Below, piece by piece: positions 15,319-26,925 of a stretch of DNA of 64,000 nucleotides. The position numbers and the translations under genes are program-made. Under the pieces are notes generated by a model. The model saw only the letters and a program-made list of their open reading frames with translations. It made no database searches and was not told where the DNA came from. Source of the stretch: Massilia phosphatilytica (GTDB taxonomy: Bacteria > Pseudomonadota > Gammaproteobacteria > Burkholderiales > Burkholderiaceae_D); the NCBI RefSeq assembly GCF_002968015.1, contig NZ_PUIP01000018.1, forward strand, positions 1 through 64,000, given 5' to 3'. Each line of letters begins with the position of its first letter. Within the stretch, counting starts at the first letter, position 1.

Positions 15319-16974
15319 TTACTTGGCCGGCGCGAACTTCTTCGTGATGACGTACTGCTGCGCCATCGAGATCAGGTTGTTCACGACCCAGTACAGCACG
15401 AGGCCGGATGGGAAGAACAGGAAGATGACCGAGAACGCCAGCGGCATGAACATCATCATCTTGGCCTGCACCGGATCGGCCGGCTGCGGGTTCAGCTTCT
15501 GCGTGATGAACATCGAGATCGCGTACAGGATCGGCAGGATGAAGTACGGGTCCGGTGCCGTCAGGTCGTGGATCCAGCCCACCCACGGTGCGCCGCGCAT
15601 TTCGACGGCGGCCTGCAGCACCCAGTACAGGGCCAGGAACACCGGCATCTGCACGAGGATCGGCAGACAGCCGCCCAGCGGGTTGATCTTCTCGGCCTTG
15701 TACAGCTCCATCGTGGCCTGCTGCATCTTGACCGGATCGTTTTTAAAACGCTCGCGGATCGCCTGCATCTTCGGCGTCACCGTCTTCATCTTGGCCATGC
15801 TGCGGTAGCCGGCCGCCGACAGCGGGAAGAACAGCAGCTTGATCAGGATGGTGAAGGCGATGATGGTCCAGCCCCAGTTGCCGATCATCGAGTGCAGCCA
15901 GTTCATCGTGGCGAAGATCGGCTTGGCGATGATCGCGGCCCACGCGTAGTCGCGCACGAGGTCCAGGCCCGGGGTCACGTTTTCCAGCAGGCTCTGCACC
16001 TGCGGGCCCGAGTACAGGCGCGCGGCGTTCGAGACGGTCGCGCCCGGTGCCACGGTGCCCAGCGGCTCGACGGCGCCGATCGCGAACAGGTTGTTGCCCA
16101 GCGACTTCGTGTAGATGTCGCGCTGCGTATTCGCCGGCGGGATGAAGGCCGAGACGAAGAAGTGCTGCGAGATCGCGATCCAGCCATCCTTCGCCTGCTT
16201 CGCGTGGTCGTCCGAGCCTTTTCCGATCTTGTCGAAGGTCAGCTTCTGGTAGTGCTCTTCCGGCGTCCACAGGGTCGGACCCGTGTAGCTGCTGTTGAAA
16301 TAGGTGTCGCCTTCCGGCTTCATGCCGTCATGCTCGAGCTGGAAGTACAGCGACGGGGTCACCGGTGCCTGGGTCAGGTTCGTCACGTCGTGGCGCACGT
16401 CGATCACGTAGTCGTTGCGCTTGAACGTGAAGGTCTTGGTCAGGCGCACGCCACCCTGCTCCGCGTCCAGCACGACCTGCACCTGGTTGTTGCTGTCCAG
16501 CGTACGCGGGCCCGGACGGAGCGTGAACGGGGTGTTGTGGTTCGGCAGGACGCCGGCCGCGCTGGTGCCGGTCAGGCCGGTCTGGGCGAGGTAGACGCGC
16601 GGACCGTTGGCCTGGAACAGCACCTGGTTCTTGCTCGGGTCGACCTTGTCGCGGTACTTCAACAGTTCCAGGCGGCGGAGCACGCCGCCGGCCGTGTCGA
16701 TGTCGGCTTTATAGACGTCGGTCGTGATCGTGATGACCTGGGTCTGGACCGCGGCAGGTGCCGCGGGCGTGCCCGGGACGGCGCCCGCCGGGGTCGGCGT
16801 TGCTGAAGTCGGCAGGTCATTCGGCTTGGCCGGGGTCGGGGCCTGCGCGACCTTGGCCGGCGGCTGCGCCGAGAACATCGACTGCTTGCCGTTGGCCACC
16901 ATCCAGTCGTTCCACAGGACGACCAGCGCGACGGCGAACACGATCCACAGGATGGTACGTTTATTGATTTCCAT
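15319..16974 (-). CDS. yidC: Membrane protein insertase YidC
   Basis: A 551-residue insertase that helps fold and insert inner-membrane proteins with or without SecYEG. The N-terminal helix (KRTILWIVFAVALVVLWND) is followed by a Pro/Ala-rich linker, the large periplasmic P1 beta-sandwich domain (about residues 75-340), and a C-terminal five-helix core from about 350 (GNWGWTIIAFTILIKLLFFPL, then IYAISMFITQKLNP). The Arg of the hydrophilic groove is in YRSMAKMKTV. The gene follows yidD by 9 nt in the conserved rpmH-rnpA-yidD-yidC order. Confidence 0.97.
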   Translation of the reverse strand: MEINKRTILWIVFAVALVVLWNDWMVANGKQSMFSAQPPAKVAQAPTPAKPNDLPTSATPTPAGAVPGTPAAPAAVQTQVITITTDVYKADIDTAGGVLRRLELLKYRDKVDPSKNQVLFQANGPRVYLAQTGLTGTSAAGVLPNHNTPFTLRPGPRTLDSNNQVQVVLDAEQGGVRLTKTFTFKRNDYVIDVRHDVTNLTQAPVTPSLYFQLEHDGMKPEGDTYFNSSYTGPTLWTPEEHYQKLTFDKIGKGSDDHAKQAKDGWIAISQHFFVSAFIPPANTQRDIYTKSLGNNLFAIGAVEPLGTVAPGATVSNAARLYSGPQVQSLLENVTPGLDLVRDYAWAAIIAKPIFATMNWLHSMIGNWGWTIIAFTILIKLLFFPLSAAGYRSMAKMKTVTPKMQAIRERFKNDPVKMQQATMELYKAEKINPLGGCLPILVQMPVFLALYWVLQAAVEMRGAPWVGWIHDLTAPDPYFILPILYAISMFITQKLNPQPADPVQAKMMMFMPLAFSVIFLFFPSGLVLYWVVNNLISMAQQYVITKKFAPAK

Positions 16975-16983
16975 TGGTCTTAT

Positions 16984-17244
16984 TCAGGAATGCTTGCAAC
17001 CGCAAGCGGTTGGTGAGGAATGCGGCTCCCCGGGACGCGGTACCAGGTCGACGCCGCCGTCGTTCCACGGATGGCAGCGGCAGATGCGGCGCACGGCCAG
17101 CCATCCGCCGCGCGCGGCGCCATGGATCTTGACGGCCTCGATCGCGTAATTGGAACAGGTCGGATAGAAACGGCAGTTCTGTCCGAGCATCGGAGACACC
17201 AGCAACTGGTAACCGCGCAACAGCCAGACAAGCAACCGGTTCAT
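16984..17244 (-). CDS. yidD: Membrane protein insertion efficiency factor YidD
   Basis: An 86-residue protein with an amphipathic N-terminus (LLRGYQLLVSPMLG) and the family core NCRFYPTCSNYAIEA plus CRCHPWNDGGVD. YidD associates with the inner membrane and assists YidC-dependent insertion. Its start overlaps the rnpA stop by four bases and yidC follows nine bases later, the conserved arrangement. Confidence 0.95.
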   Translation of the reverse strand: MNRLLVWLLRGYQLLVSPMLGQNCRFYPTCSNYAIEAVKIHGAARGGWLAVRRICRCHPWNDGGVDLVPRPGEPHSSPTACGCKHS

Positions 17245-17684
17245 GATAGTCCCGGTTGCGAACCTGAAGGCGCAACGCTCGCCGCCTGTGGAGCGGCCAG
17301 GGCTTTGCGCGGACGCGGCAATTGCGATGCGAACAACCGCGCCAATTCCACGCGCAACTGTGCCTTCAGCGCGGACGTCGTCGCCGGACCGTCCTTGCCG
17401 TTGACCGGACGCGACAAGCGCACGATGCAGTCGATCGCCGGCAGCGGCGTGGTCCGGAACAGTTCGCGCGTGATGCGCTTGATGGTGTTGCGCGTGACCG
17501 CGCGCGGGGCAAACCGTTTGGCCGCGACGACGCCCAGCCGCGCATGAGGCAGGGCATTCGGTCGGGTATAGAGCACGAAATGCGCGGTTTTTTGTGCAGG
17601 GCGCAAACGAAAAACGGATGAAAACTCATCCGTTTTTACGATACGCCGAACGCGCGCAAAGTCGTGCGAACCTTCGCCTGACAT
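17241..17684 (-). CDS. rnpA: Ribonuclease P protein component
   Basis: A 147-residue basic protein that binds the catalytic RNA of RNase P for tRNA 5' maturation. The conserved RNR-like motif appears as AAKRFAPRAVTRNTIKRI (about residues 53-70). The C-terminal extension after residue 120 is longer than in E. coli RnpA (119) and rich in Arg/Ala/Pro. It sits 34 nt after rpmH and overlaps yidD by four bases. Confidence 0.95.
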   Translation of the reverse strand: MSGEGSHDFARVRRIVKTDEFSSVFRLRPAQKTAHFVLYTRPNALPHARLGVVAAKRFAPRAVTRNTIKRITRELFRTTPLPAIDCIVRLSRPVNGKDGPATTSALKAQLRVELARLFASQLPRPRKALAAPQAASVAPSGSQPGLS

Positions 17685-17718
17685 AGGTCGTAGGCGTGGT
17701 CGATGCGGCTTTGCTGGC

Positions 17719-17853
17719 TTAGACAGCCAGGCGCTTGCGGCCCTTGGCGCGGCGAGCGTTCAGAACCAGACGGCCACCACGGGTAGCCATGCGTGCGCGG
17801 AAGCCGTGCGTGCGCTTGCGACGAACGACGGAAGGTTGGTAAGTACGTTTCAT
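17719..17853 (-). CDS. rpmH: 50S ribosomal protein L34
   Basis: A 44-residue ribosomal protein beginning MKRTYQPSVVRRKRTHGF and ending KGRKRLAV, near-identical to L34 throughout proteobacteria. It is the first gene of the leftward rpmH-rnpA-yidD-yidC operon and is divergent from dnaA. The codons are translated directly from positions 17853 down to the TAA at 17721-17719. Confidence 0.98.
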   Translation of the reverse strand: MKRTYQPSVVRRKRTHGFRARMATRGGRLVLNARRAKGRKRLAV

Positions 17854-18211
17854 GGTGGTCTCGCTTAAAGCAAAATAGAATGCAAAAAATCGGGGCTGAG
17901 CTCACGATGAGTCAGCATTGCGCCAATGACATTTCGCAGTTGTTAAGCCAGCGTCACGCCACAGCAAAGCTTGTCGCCTGTGTGCCATTTGTTGGATTAA
18001 CAAGGCGTACGGGCGGGGAACCCTGAATTATTCAGCATTTCCAGTCCAACTGTCAAGGAACCCGTTGTGTCAAGGTCTCGTTATTGTGCGCCGCAAACGG
18101 TTGCCTATGCACGTCAGGCGTCTCTGTTTCGGTGGAAAATTCCTGTATCGCCTGTGGATAACTTGCGAGAACACAGGTAAAATAGAGTGTTACGCTTAAC
18201 TTAGTCGATGT
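17854..18211. other. rpmH-dnaA intergenic region, candidate chromosomal origin
   Basis: This 358-nt gene-free region between divergent rpmH and dnaA contains one perfect DnaA box (TGTGGATAA, 18153-18161) and one weaker box (GGTGGAAAA, 18131-18139), plus an AT-rich block near rpmH (about 17866-17890). It must also hold the rpmH and dnaA promoters. oriC commonly lies in the rpmH-dnaA or dnaA-dnaN interval, but only one strong box is fewer than expected for a full origin. No 13-mer array or clear IHF site was recognised. Confidence 0.4.
18153..18161 (-). promoter_or_regulatory. DnaA box upstream of dnaA
   Basis: TGTGGATAA on the plus strand is the exact complement of the consensus TTATCCACA. 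It lies about 50 nt before the dnaA start and just upstream of a TAAAAT -10-like hexamer (18178-18183), so binding of DnaA here would be expected to repress dnaA transcription. Confidence 0.7.
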
Positions 18212-19624
18212 ATGGATAACTTTTGGCAGACCTGTTCCAACCAGTTGGAGCTCGAGCTGACACCGCAGCAATATACCGCGTGGATCAAACCACTTGTCGC
18301 CCTCGACTACGAGGACGGCAAGCTGCGCATTGCGGCGCCCAATCGCTTCAAGCTCGACTGGGTGAAGTCGCAGTTCGCCAACCGCATCACCGCGCTTGCG
18401 TCCGAGCATTTCCAGCGGCCGGTCGACGTACAGTTCGTGCTCGACCCGAAGAACAGCATGCCGAAGAAGGTGGCGTCGTCCGCCCCTGCCCCGATGCCGT
18501 CCAGCAGCGGCGCGCTGGGCATCAACGCCGCGGCGGACAAGACCGTGCCGGAGATGCCTGTTGTCACGCCGGACAATGTCATCGCGAACAATCCGCGCCG
18601 CGAGCAGAGCCGCGTCAACCCGGACCTGACGTTCGAGAACTTCGTGACCGGTAAGGCGAACCAGCTGGCGCGCGCCGCCGCGATCCAGGTCGCCAACAAC
18701 CCGGGCGTTTCGTACAACCCGCTGTTCTTCTACGGCGGCGTGGGTCTCGGTAAGACCCACTTGATCCACGCGATCGGCAACCAGGTGATGGCCGACCAGC
18801 CGGGCGCGCGCATTCGCTATATCCACGCGGAACAGTACGTGCGCGACGTCGTGACCGCGTACCAGCGCAAAGGCTTCGACGACTTCAAGCATTACTATCA
18901 CTCGCTGGACATGCTGCTCATCGACGATATTCAATTCTTCGGTGGCAAGAGCCGTACGCAGGAAGAATTCTTCTATGCGTTCGAAGCGCTGATCGCGGCG
19001 AAAAAGCAGATCATCATCACGTCGGATACCTATCCGAAAGAGATCACGGGCATGGACGACCGCCTGATCTCGCGCTTCGACTCGGGCCTGACGGTCGCGA
19101 TCGAACCGCCGGAACTGGAAATGCGCGTGGCGATCCTGATGAAGAAGGCGGAATCGGAAGGCGTCATGCTGAACGACGACGTCGCCTTCTTCGTCGCGAA
19201 ACACCTGCGCTCGAACGTGCGCGAGCTGGAAGGCGCGTTGAGAAAAATCCTTGCGTACTCGCGCTTCCACGGCAAGGACATCACGATCGACGTCGTGAAG
19301 GAAGCATTGAAAGACCTGCTGTCCGTACAGAACCGCCAGATCTCCGTGGAAAACATCCAGAAGACCGTGGCCGATTTCTTCAACATCAAGGTCGCGGACA
19401 TGTATTCGAAACGCCGCCCGGCCAACATCGCGCGACCGCGCCAGATCGCGATGTACCTGGCGAAAGAGCTGACGCAGAAGAGTCTGCCGGAAATCGGCGA
19501 ACTGTTCGGCGGCCGCGACCATACGACGGTGCTGCACGCGGTCCGCAAGATCGCCCAGGACCGCACCAAGAACGCCGAGTGCAACCACGAATTGCACGTG
19601 CTGGAACAGACCCTGAAAGGCTGA
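18212..19624 (+). CDS. dnaA: Chromosomal replication initiator protein DnaA
   Basis: A 470-residue AAA+ initiator. Domain I (residues 1 to about 85, MDNFWQTCSNQLELELTPQQY) is followed by a short linker, the ATPase domain with Walker A GGVGLGKTH and Walker B LLIDDIQFF, and domain IV with the DnaA-box-binding signature ending GGRDHTTVLHAVRKI. It opens unwinding at oriC. The gene runs rightward, 97 nt before dnaN. The start ATG at 18212 matches the usual family N-terminus. Confidence 0.98.
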   Translation: MDNFWQTCSNQLELELTPQQYTAWIKPLVALDYEDGKLRIAAPNRFKLDWVKSQFANRITALASEHFQRPVDVQFVLDPKNSMPKKVASSAPAPMPSSSGALGINAAADKTVPEMPVVTPDNVIANNPRREQSRVNPDLTFENFVTGKANQLARAAAIQVANNPGVSYNPLFFYGGVGLGKTHLIHAIGNQVMADQPGARIRYIHAEQYVRDVVTAYQRKGFDDFKHYYHSLDMLLIDDIQFFGGKSRTQEEFFYAFEALIAAKKQIIITSDTYPKEITGMDDRLISRFDSGLTVAIEPPELEMRVAILMKKAESEGVMLNDDVAFFVAKHLRSNVRELEGALRKILAYSRFHGKDITIDVVKEALKDLLSVQNRQISVENIQKTVADFFNIKVADMYSKRRPANIARPRQIAMYLAKELTQKSLPEIGELFGGRDHTTVLHAVRKIAQDRTKNAECNHELHVLEQTLKG

Positions 19625-19721
19625 TGCGTGAACGCCGGGGGGAAAAGGCTGTCCCCCCGATGATTTCTGGCAAAATATTGCGCGAACAACATTTTTACCC
19701 TACCCACAACCGAGGATATCT

Positions 19722-20828
19722 ATGCAACTGGTCAAATCCACCCGAGACACGCTTCTCCGGCCACTGCAGATCGTGAGTGGTATTGTCGAGCGTCGGCACA
19801 CCATGCCGATTCTGGCCAATATCCTCATCCGCAAGAATGGCGAAAGCGTCTCGTTCCTGTCGACCGACACCGAGGTGCAGATCACGACCCTGGCCAACAT
19901 CGGTTCGGGTCCCGAGGAAACCGGCACGACCGTCGCGGCGCGCAAGCTGCTCGACATCCTGCGCGCCCTGCCGGAATCGGGCGACGTCACGATGACCCTG
20001 CTGAACAAGCGCCTGACCGTCCAGAGCGGCAAGTCGCGCTTCGCGCTGCAGACCCTGGCGGCCGAGGAATTCCCGACCGTGTCCGTGGCCGACACCTATA
20101 ACGCGACCGTCACGCTGCCGCAGAAAACACTGAAGCACCTGTTCAACATGGTGCACTTTGCGATGGCCCAGCAAGACATCCGCTACTACCTGAACGGCCT
20201 CCTGCTGGTGCTGGACGGTAATAACGTGATCGCCGTCGCCACCGACGGCCACCGCCTGGCATTTTCCCAGGTGACGGCCGAGCAAACATTCGAGCGCCAG
20301 GAAGTCATCATCCCGCGCAAGACCATCCTGGAACTGCAGCGCCTGCTGGAAGAAAGCGACGACGAAGTCCGCCTGGATATCGCTGCCTCGCAGGTCAAGC
20401 TGACCTTTGCCGACATCGAGCTCGTCTCGAAACTGGTCGAAGGCAAGTTCCCGGATTACACCCGCGTGATTCCGAAAGGCTACAAGAACGACTTCACGAT
20501 CAGCCGCGACGAACTGCTGCGTTCGCTGCAGCGCGCCGCAATCATGACGAGCGACAAGTTCAAGGGCGTGCGCTGCATGATCGCCCCGGGTTCGATGAAG
20601 ATCAGCTCGACCAACGCCGACCAGGAAGAAGCGGTGGAAGAACTGGAAATCGACTACGGCGGCGACACGATCGACATCGGTTTCAACGTCACGTACCTGC
20701 TGGACGTGCTGAACAACCTGAAATGCGACCAGGTGAATATCTCGCTGGGCGATTCGAATTCGTCGGCGCTGATGTCGATCCCGGAAAATGGCGACTTCAA
20801 GTACGTCGTCATGCCGATGCGTATTTAA
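19722..20828 (+). CDS. dnaN: DNA polymerase III subunit beta (sliding clamp)
   Basis: A 368-residue sliding clamp that tethers polymerase III to DNA. It begins MQLVKSTRDTLLRPLQIVSG and ends with the typical YVVMPMRI. Three repeated clamp folds of about 120 residues are expected from the length, which equals that of other betaproteobacterial DnaN. It is preceded by dnaA and followed by gyrB in the standard order. Confidence 0.98.
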   Translation: MQLVKSTRDTLLRPLQIVSGIVERRHTMPILANILIRKNGESVSFLSTDTEVQITTLANIGSGPEETGTTVAARKLLDILRALPESGDVTMTLLNKRLTVQSGKSRFALQTLAAEEFPTVSVADTYNATVTLPQKTLKHLFNMVHFAMAQQDIRYYLNGLLLVLDGNNVIAVATDGHRLAFSQVTAEQTFERQEVIIPRKTILELQRLLEESDDEVRLDIAASQVKLTFADIELVSKLVEGKFPDYTRVIPKGYKNDFTISRDELLRSLQRAAIMTSDKFKGVRCMIAPGSMKISSTNADQEEAVEELEIDYGGDTIDIGFNVTYLLDVLNNLKCDQVNISLGDSNSSALMSIPENGDFKYVVMPMRI

Positions 20829-20981
20829 TTGGGGCAAAGCGCCCATATATTCGTTGTTTGCCGTCCTGAATTTGCGGCGGCGATGGCTGGTGCAGGAGGC
20901 ATCCTGCCCGGCTGATCGACGATCGAGACCGCGGGCCTGCGCGCCCGTCGTCTGATTCACACGTTATTTGAGAAAGCAGTC

Positions 20982-23486
<2,505 letters not shown>

Positions 23487-23507
23487 CGCTTTGGTATTCC
23501 AAACGAA

Positions 23508-23538
23508 ACGGCCAACCGAAAAAGGTTGGCCGTTTTTA
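23508..23538 (+). terminator. Rho-independent terminator after gyrB
   Basis: AACGGCCAACC (23508-23518) pairs perfectly with GGTTGGCCGTT (23525-23535) around a GAAAAA loop, followed by a short T-run. It ends the dnaA-dnaN-gyrB direction and sits between gyrB and the convergent HNH gene. Confidence 0.9.
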
Positions 23539-23556
23539 CTTTGGAAGCAGATCCCG

Positions 23557-24123
23557 TCAATTCAACAACCGGCTGTGCTTGGGCAGTTGTGCCGCCAGAT
23601 AGTCATGCTGATCAGCGAGAATATTCCGGCCACTCAGCAGATAATGTTCCGCCCGGCATGGCACATACGGCACATAGATCAGCGGCCTGAATTGCTCGAC
23701 CAGCAGATTGCCCTTTTCCTGGTTGCAGCGCTTGCAGGCGGTTACGCAATTCATCCACGTATCCTTGCCGCCGCGCGACCTCGGCAGGATATGGTCGCGC
23801 GACAGTTCCTTGTGCGCGAAGCGGTTGCCGCAATAGGCGCACGTGTAGCGGTCGCGCTTGAAGAGTAAATCGTTCTGGTGGGTCAGCGGCAGGCCGGTCT
23901 TGAACATGCGCGTCATGATTTCGCTGCCGACGATGGCAATGATCGGCTTGACCGCGATTTTCGACTGCACGCCCGATTTGGAATAGCCGCCGCGGAAAAC
24001 GAATTCGCGGCCGCCCAATTCCCAGGCCACTTTGCCGAGTGCGTAGTACAGGATCGCGTCCTCTGGTGGAATCCAGTCGAACGGGTTGCCTGCGATATCG
24101 AGTGCCAGGATCTGCGTGTTCAT
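23557..24123 (-). CDS. HNH endonuclease family protein
   Basis: A 188-residue protein with a canonical HNH/zinc-finger nuclease motif: CAYCG, then SRDHILPRSRGG, NCVTACKRCN. The two CxxC pairs would hold a structural zinc, and the His of DHILP with the Asn/His pair forms the metal-dependent catalytic site. The N-terminal 90 residues (LALDIAGNPFDWIPPEDAI) are typical of chromosomal HNH proteins of this size, which are not linked to restriction systems. I chose the second of two adjacent ATGs, which is better spaced from GAAGG. No methylase or phage genes flank it. Function unknown. Confidence 0.9.
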   Translation of the reverse strand: MNTQILALDIAGNPFDWIPPEDAILYYALGKVAWELGGREFVFRGGYSKSGVQSKIAVKPIIAIVGSEIMTRMFKTGLPLTHQNDLLFKRDRYTCAYCGNRFAHKELSRDHILPRSRGGKDTWMNCVTACKRCNQEKGNLLVEQFRPLIYVPYVPCRAEHYLLSGRNILADQHDYLAAQLPKHSRLLN

Positions 24124-24199
24124 CATGTCACCTTCGTTTCGTAGTGACAGCGTAGCCTGAACAGAAATAAAAGTCAGCAATCGTGCGCTGACTTCGACT

Positions 24200-25345
24200 T
24201 CAGCCCCGCAATCTCACGGGCTTGGCGCCGAACGACCGGACCACAACGGGCTTCGCCAACCCGGCCAGGAAGCGGCCCAGCGGCGCTTCGACCCAGTGAT
24301 GGAACACCGCCCCGGACGCCACGCTGGCCGCCCACGCCCACACGACGCCGGCGCCTTGCAGATAGGCATCGTCCGGCACGAAGCGTGTGAACGCCGCATT
24401 TACAATCAGGCACACCGGAAAGTGCACGAGAAAAATCGAATACGAGATCTTGCCCAGGTAATTGATGAGCGACCATCCCGAACTCGCATACGTACTCAGC
24501 CGCGTGCGGCCGTACAGGAACAGGAAGCAGGCCACGACGGACGCCACCGCGATGCGGCTCCGGAAATCCAGTTCCAGCGCCAGCACGGCCGGCACGACCA
24601 TCATCAACAGGAGCGAGAACGTCGCGACGAACGGCCGGCGCGGGTCGCTCGCCCACCATGCCAGGATGCCCAGCCCGTAGCTGCCGAAGAAATATGGCGC
24701 CCACACGTCGAAATCGGCGTCGCGGTTGAAGTACAGCAGGGAGATGCTCACGCCCAAGGTCACCAGCAGGGGCATCAGCCAGGGCATGGGACGGTTGCCG
24801 GCGATGCGTCCACCCACCCACAGCAAGCAAGTGATCAGCGCATACAGCTGGAAATCGATGGCGACATACCAGGCGCCCGCGGACAGCGATTCATAGCCCA
24901 GCACGCCGTGCAGCAGCAGGACGTGCGCGGCCAGCTGGGACATGTTCGGCGGCGCCGAGATCGAATCGTGGACCATCCACGTGCGCGCGAGCGCGGACGC
25001 GCCGATCGCCAGGAACATGGCCACGATGAACGGCGGCGCCAGCTTGATGTAGCGGCGCCAGATCGTGCCCAGCGGATTGCCGATGCCAGGCATGCCGGCC
25101 GGCGACAGGGATTTCGCGACGAGGAAGCCGCTGATGACGAGGAACGCCTGGACGGCAATGCGGCCGTACTGGTCGAGCCAGTCGATAATCGGCGGCATCA
25201 GCGGCCGCGCGGCATCGGCCATCGGCCCGTAGAACGCCAGATGGTGCAGGACGATCAATTGCGCCGCACCGGCCTTCAAGAGGTTGATCAAACCAAACTG
25301 TTTTTGGACCGTCGCGTTCGGTCCGGATGCTCCCAAATCTTTCAT
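24200..25345 (-). CDS. Acyltransferase family 3 membrane protein
   Basis: A 381-residue polytopic membrane protein of the acyltransferase-3 (OafA/NolL-like) family, which O-acylates sugars of LPS, exopolysaccharide or other surface glycans. About ten hydrophobic helices are visible. Family patterns are VLHHLAFYG near the N-terminus (catalytic His in helix 1) and FLVISGFLVAKS. The start at 25345 (MKDLGASG) has GGGG upstream; an ATG at 25366 would add seven residues. No glycan cluster is adjacent, so the acceptor is unknown. Confidence 0.88.
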   Translation of the reverse strand: MKDLGASGPNATVQKQFGLINLLKAGAAQLIVLHHLAFYGPMADAARPLMPPIIDWLDQYGRIAVQAFLVISGFLVAKSLSPAGMPGIGNPLGTIWRRYIKLAPPFIVAMFLAIGASALARTWMVHDSISAPPNMSQLAAHVLLLHGVLGYESLSAGAWYVAIDFQLYALITCLLWVGGRIAGNRPMPWLMPLLVTLGVSISLLYFNRDADFDVWAPYFFGSYGLGILAWWASDPRRPFVATFSLLLMMVVPAVLALELDFRSRIAVASVVACFLFLYGRTRLSTYASSGWSLINYLGKISYSIFLVHFPVCLIVNAAFTRFVPDDAYLQGAGVVWAWAASVASGAVFHHWVEAPLGRFLAGLAKPVVVRSFGAKPVRLRG

Positions 25346-25508
25346 GTGCAAGCCCCGCCAATTCAATGTTGCCCAGTGTCAATCGAGCAACAAAGTTGTC
25401 GATACAGCTGAGCGGGGGGCCATCATAGCCGAGCTGAATCGTGCGGGACCACGCTTTACACCTCGTAAAGCCTGTTACAAAAAGATGCAAATTAATCGTA
25501 AAAATGAC

Positions 25509-25542
25509 GGCCGAAATCGCGTTTTGCGAGTGATTTCAGCCA
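25509..25542 (-). terminator. Possible terminator after the PHA depolymerase-like gene
   Basis: On the minus strand GGCTGAAATC pairs with GATTTCGGCC across a 13-nt loop and is followed by GTCATTTTTA. One bulge and a long loop make it imperfect. It lies 20 nt beyond the stop of the esterase gene. Confidence 0.45.
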
Positions 25543-25562
25543 TGCAGGGCAACTAAAATTTT

Positions 25563-26774
25563 TCAAGAACAACTGCCATACGCGTAATACCCCGCCGCCG
25601 TCTGCCTCACATCCGTATAAGCGGCGACCATGTAATACCCCAGGTACTGGTTCGAATTCTTCGCATACACCTGTCCGTCCGCCCCGATGTAAGCCCGACC
25701 GGCCGACACGTGCGACACATTGCTGGCATACCAGTGGCTGCACGTGAACGGCGCCGCCGCGTTGCCGCTGACGACCTTGTCGATCATGGTCTTGATGGCG
25801 ACCATCTGCCCGCCGCTCTTGCCCGGGAAGTTCACGTCCTCGTAGCCCCACCAGTCCCAGCACCCGCCCGGGTTGTTCGCGGTGACGATCGTTTGCGGAT
25901 ACAGCACGACGATGTTGTTCGTATCGGCCCAGCGGTTATAGCCGGCATTCTGGTAAAACGCCGTGCCGGCGACGGACGCGCTTTGCAGGCAGCCGTGGAA
26001 GGCGACGTGCAGCCGGCAGGATTGCCCCGCGGCGCAGCTGGCCGGCACGTAGGCGTAGCCGCTGTTCGCCATGCTGTAGGTATTCGGATTGAAATTACCC
26101 CAGAAGACGGACTGGTCGAAGTTGATGAAACTGCCGGACAGCGCTCCCGTGTTCTTGGGATTCAGCGGTCCATAAATCCATTTCAGGATCTCGCCGGCCG
26201 TATCGAAGTTGCAGTTGTTGACGTAAGGGCTGCCGTTGATGGCGCAGCCGTTGCCGAAGAAATCCGTCGGGATCGAATGCTCGGCCGCGAGATTGTTCTT
26301 GTAATAGATATTGGCCGCAGGGAGGTATGCACCGTACATCGTTTTAAGATCGTCCATGACGGGCTGACGCACCGTCGAATCGATCGTCCCGGACAGCAGA
26401 TACACCTTCGACGCGGCCATATTGCTGGTCGGGTCGATATAGCCATTGCCCGACCACGTATTTACCACCGACATCAGGTACGGCAGATTGCGCGAGCCGG
26501 CATTCGCCATGCACGGGCCGACCGAGATCGCGACATTCCCCTGCGAGCAGTAGACAGGTCCTCCGGCAATGATGCCCGCGCCCTTTTTCACCGTTTTCGA
26601 GTACGCGAAATGCATCTGCGCCGCCATGTGCGCGCCGGACGAAAAGCCGGACACCGACACCTCGCTCACGCTGACGTTGTACTTGGGGAGCGCGACGACC
26701 GCCGCGACCGCGCTCGTGCCAAGAAAACCAATGAGGATGCCGGCAAGATGCCTTGCCCTGATCAGGATTGCCAT
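25563..26774 (-). CDS. Secreted PHB depolymerase-family esterase
   Basis: A 403-residue secreted serine esterase resembling short-chain-length polyhydroxyalkanoate depolymerases with the type 2 catalytic arrangement. A signal peptide covers about residues 1-25. The lipase box lies close to the N-terminus: GFSSG with Ser45 as nucleophile. A later FHGCLQSASVAG and CWDWWGYEDV segment are characteristic of the family, and several cysteines suggest disulfides. The C-terminal 70 residues (HVSAGRAYIGADGQVYAKNSNQ) resemble a small substrate-binding repeat often found in these enzymes. It would hydrolyse extracellular PHB or a related polyester. It stands alone. Confidence 0.88.
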   Translation of the reverse strand: MAILIRARHLAGILIGFLGTSAVAAVVALPKYNVSVSEVSVSGFSSGAHMAAQMHFAYSKTVKKGAGIIAGGPVYCSQGNVAISVGPCMANAGSRNLPYLMSVVNTWSGNGYIDPTSNMAASKVYLLSGTIDSTVRQPVMDDLKTMYGAYLPAANIYYKNNLAAEHSIPTDFFGNGCAINGSPYVNNCNFDTAGEILKWIYGPLNPKNTGALSGSFINFDQSVFWGNFNPNTYSMANSGYAYVPASCAAGQSCRLHVAFHGCLQSASVAGTAFYQNAGYNRWADTNNIVVLYPQTIVTANNPGGCWDWWGYEDVNFPGKSGGQMVAIKTMIDKVVSGNAAAPFTCSHWYASNVSHVSAGRAYIGADGQVYAKNSNQYLGYYMVAAYTDVRQTAAGYYAYGSCS

Positions 26775-26925
26775 GCTGTCTCCGATTGTTTTATAGGTTT
26801 GACCTGGATCAGCTTAGATGAGGCAGACCGATGTGCAAGCGCAAAGCGATGTGCGCTTGCGACCAGGCGACTGTGCAAAAAGGGAGCATCCGGATAATGC
26901 GCGGCGCGGCGTGTACCATGTGCGC

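Noticed and set aside
13175..15808. An open frame of over 870 codons on the plus strand
   Set aside because: It is antisense to mnmE and yidC, whose products are certain; the frame is a by-product of high GC and rare stops, and its translation has no family resemblance.
20829..20981. Possible small gene or RNA between dnaN and gyrB
   Set aside because: No start with a ribosome binding site and no convincing hairpin; treated as gyrB leader.
23557..24123. HNH gene as part of a restriction or defence system
   Set aside because: No methyltransferase, phage or defence genes adjacent; flanked by gyrB and an acyltransferase, consistent with a housekeeping HNH protein.
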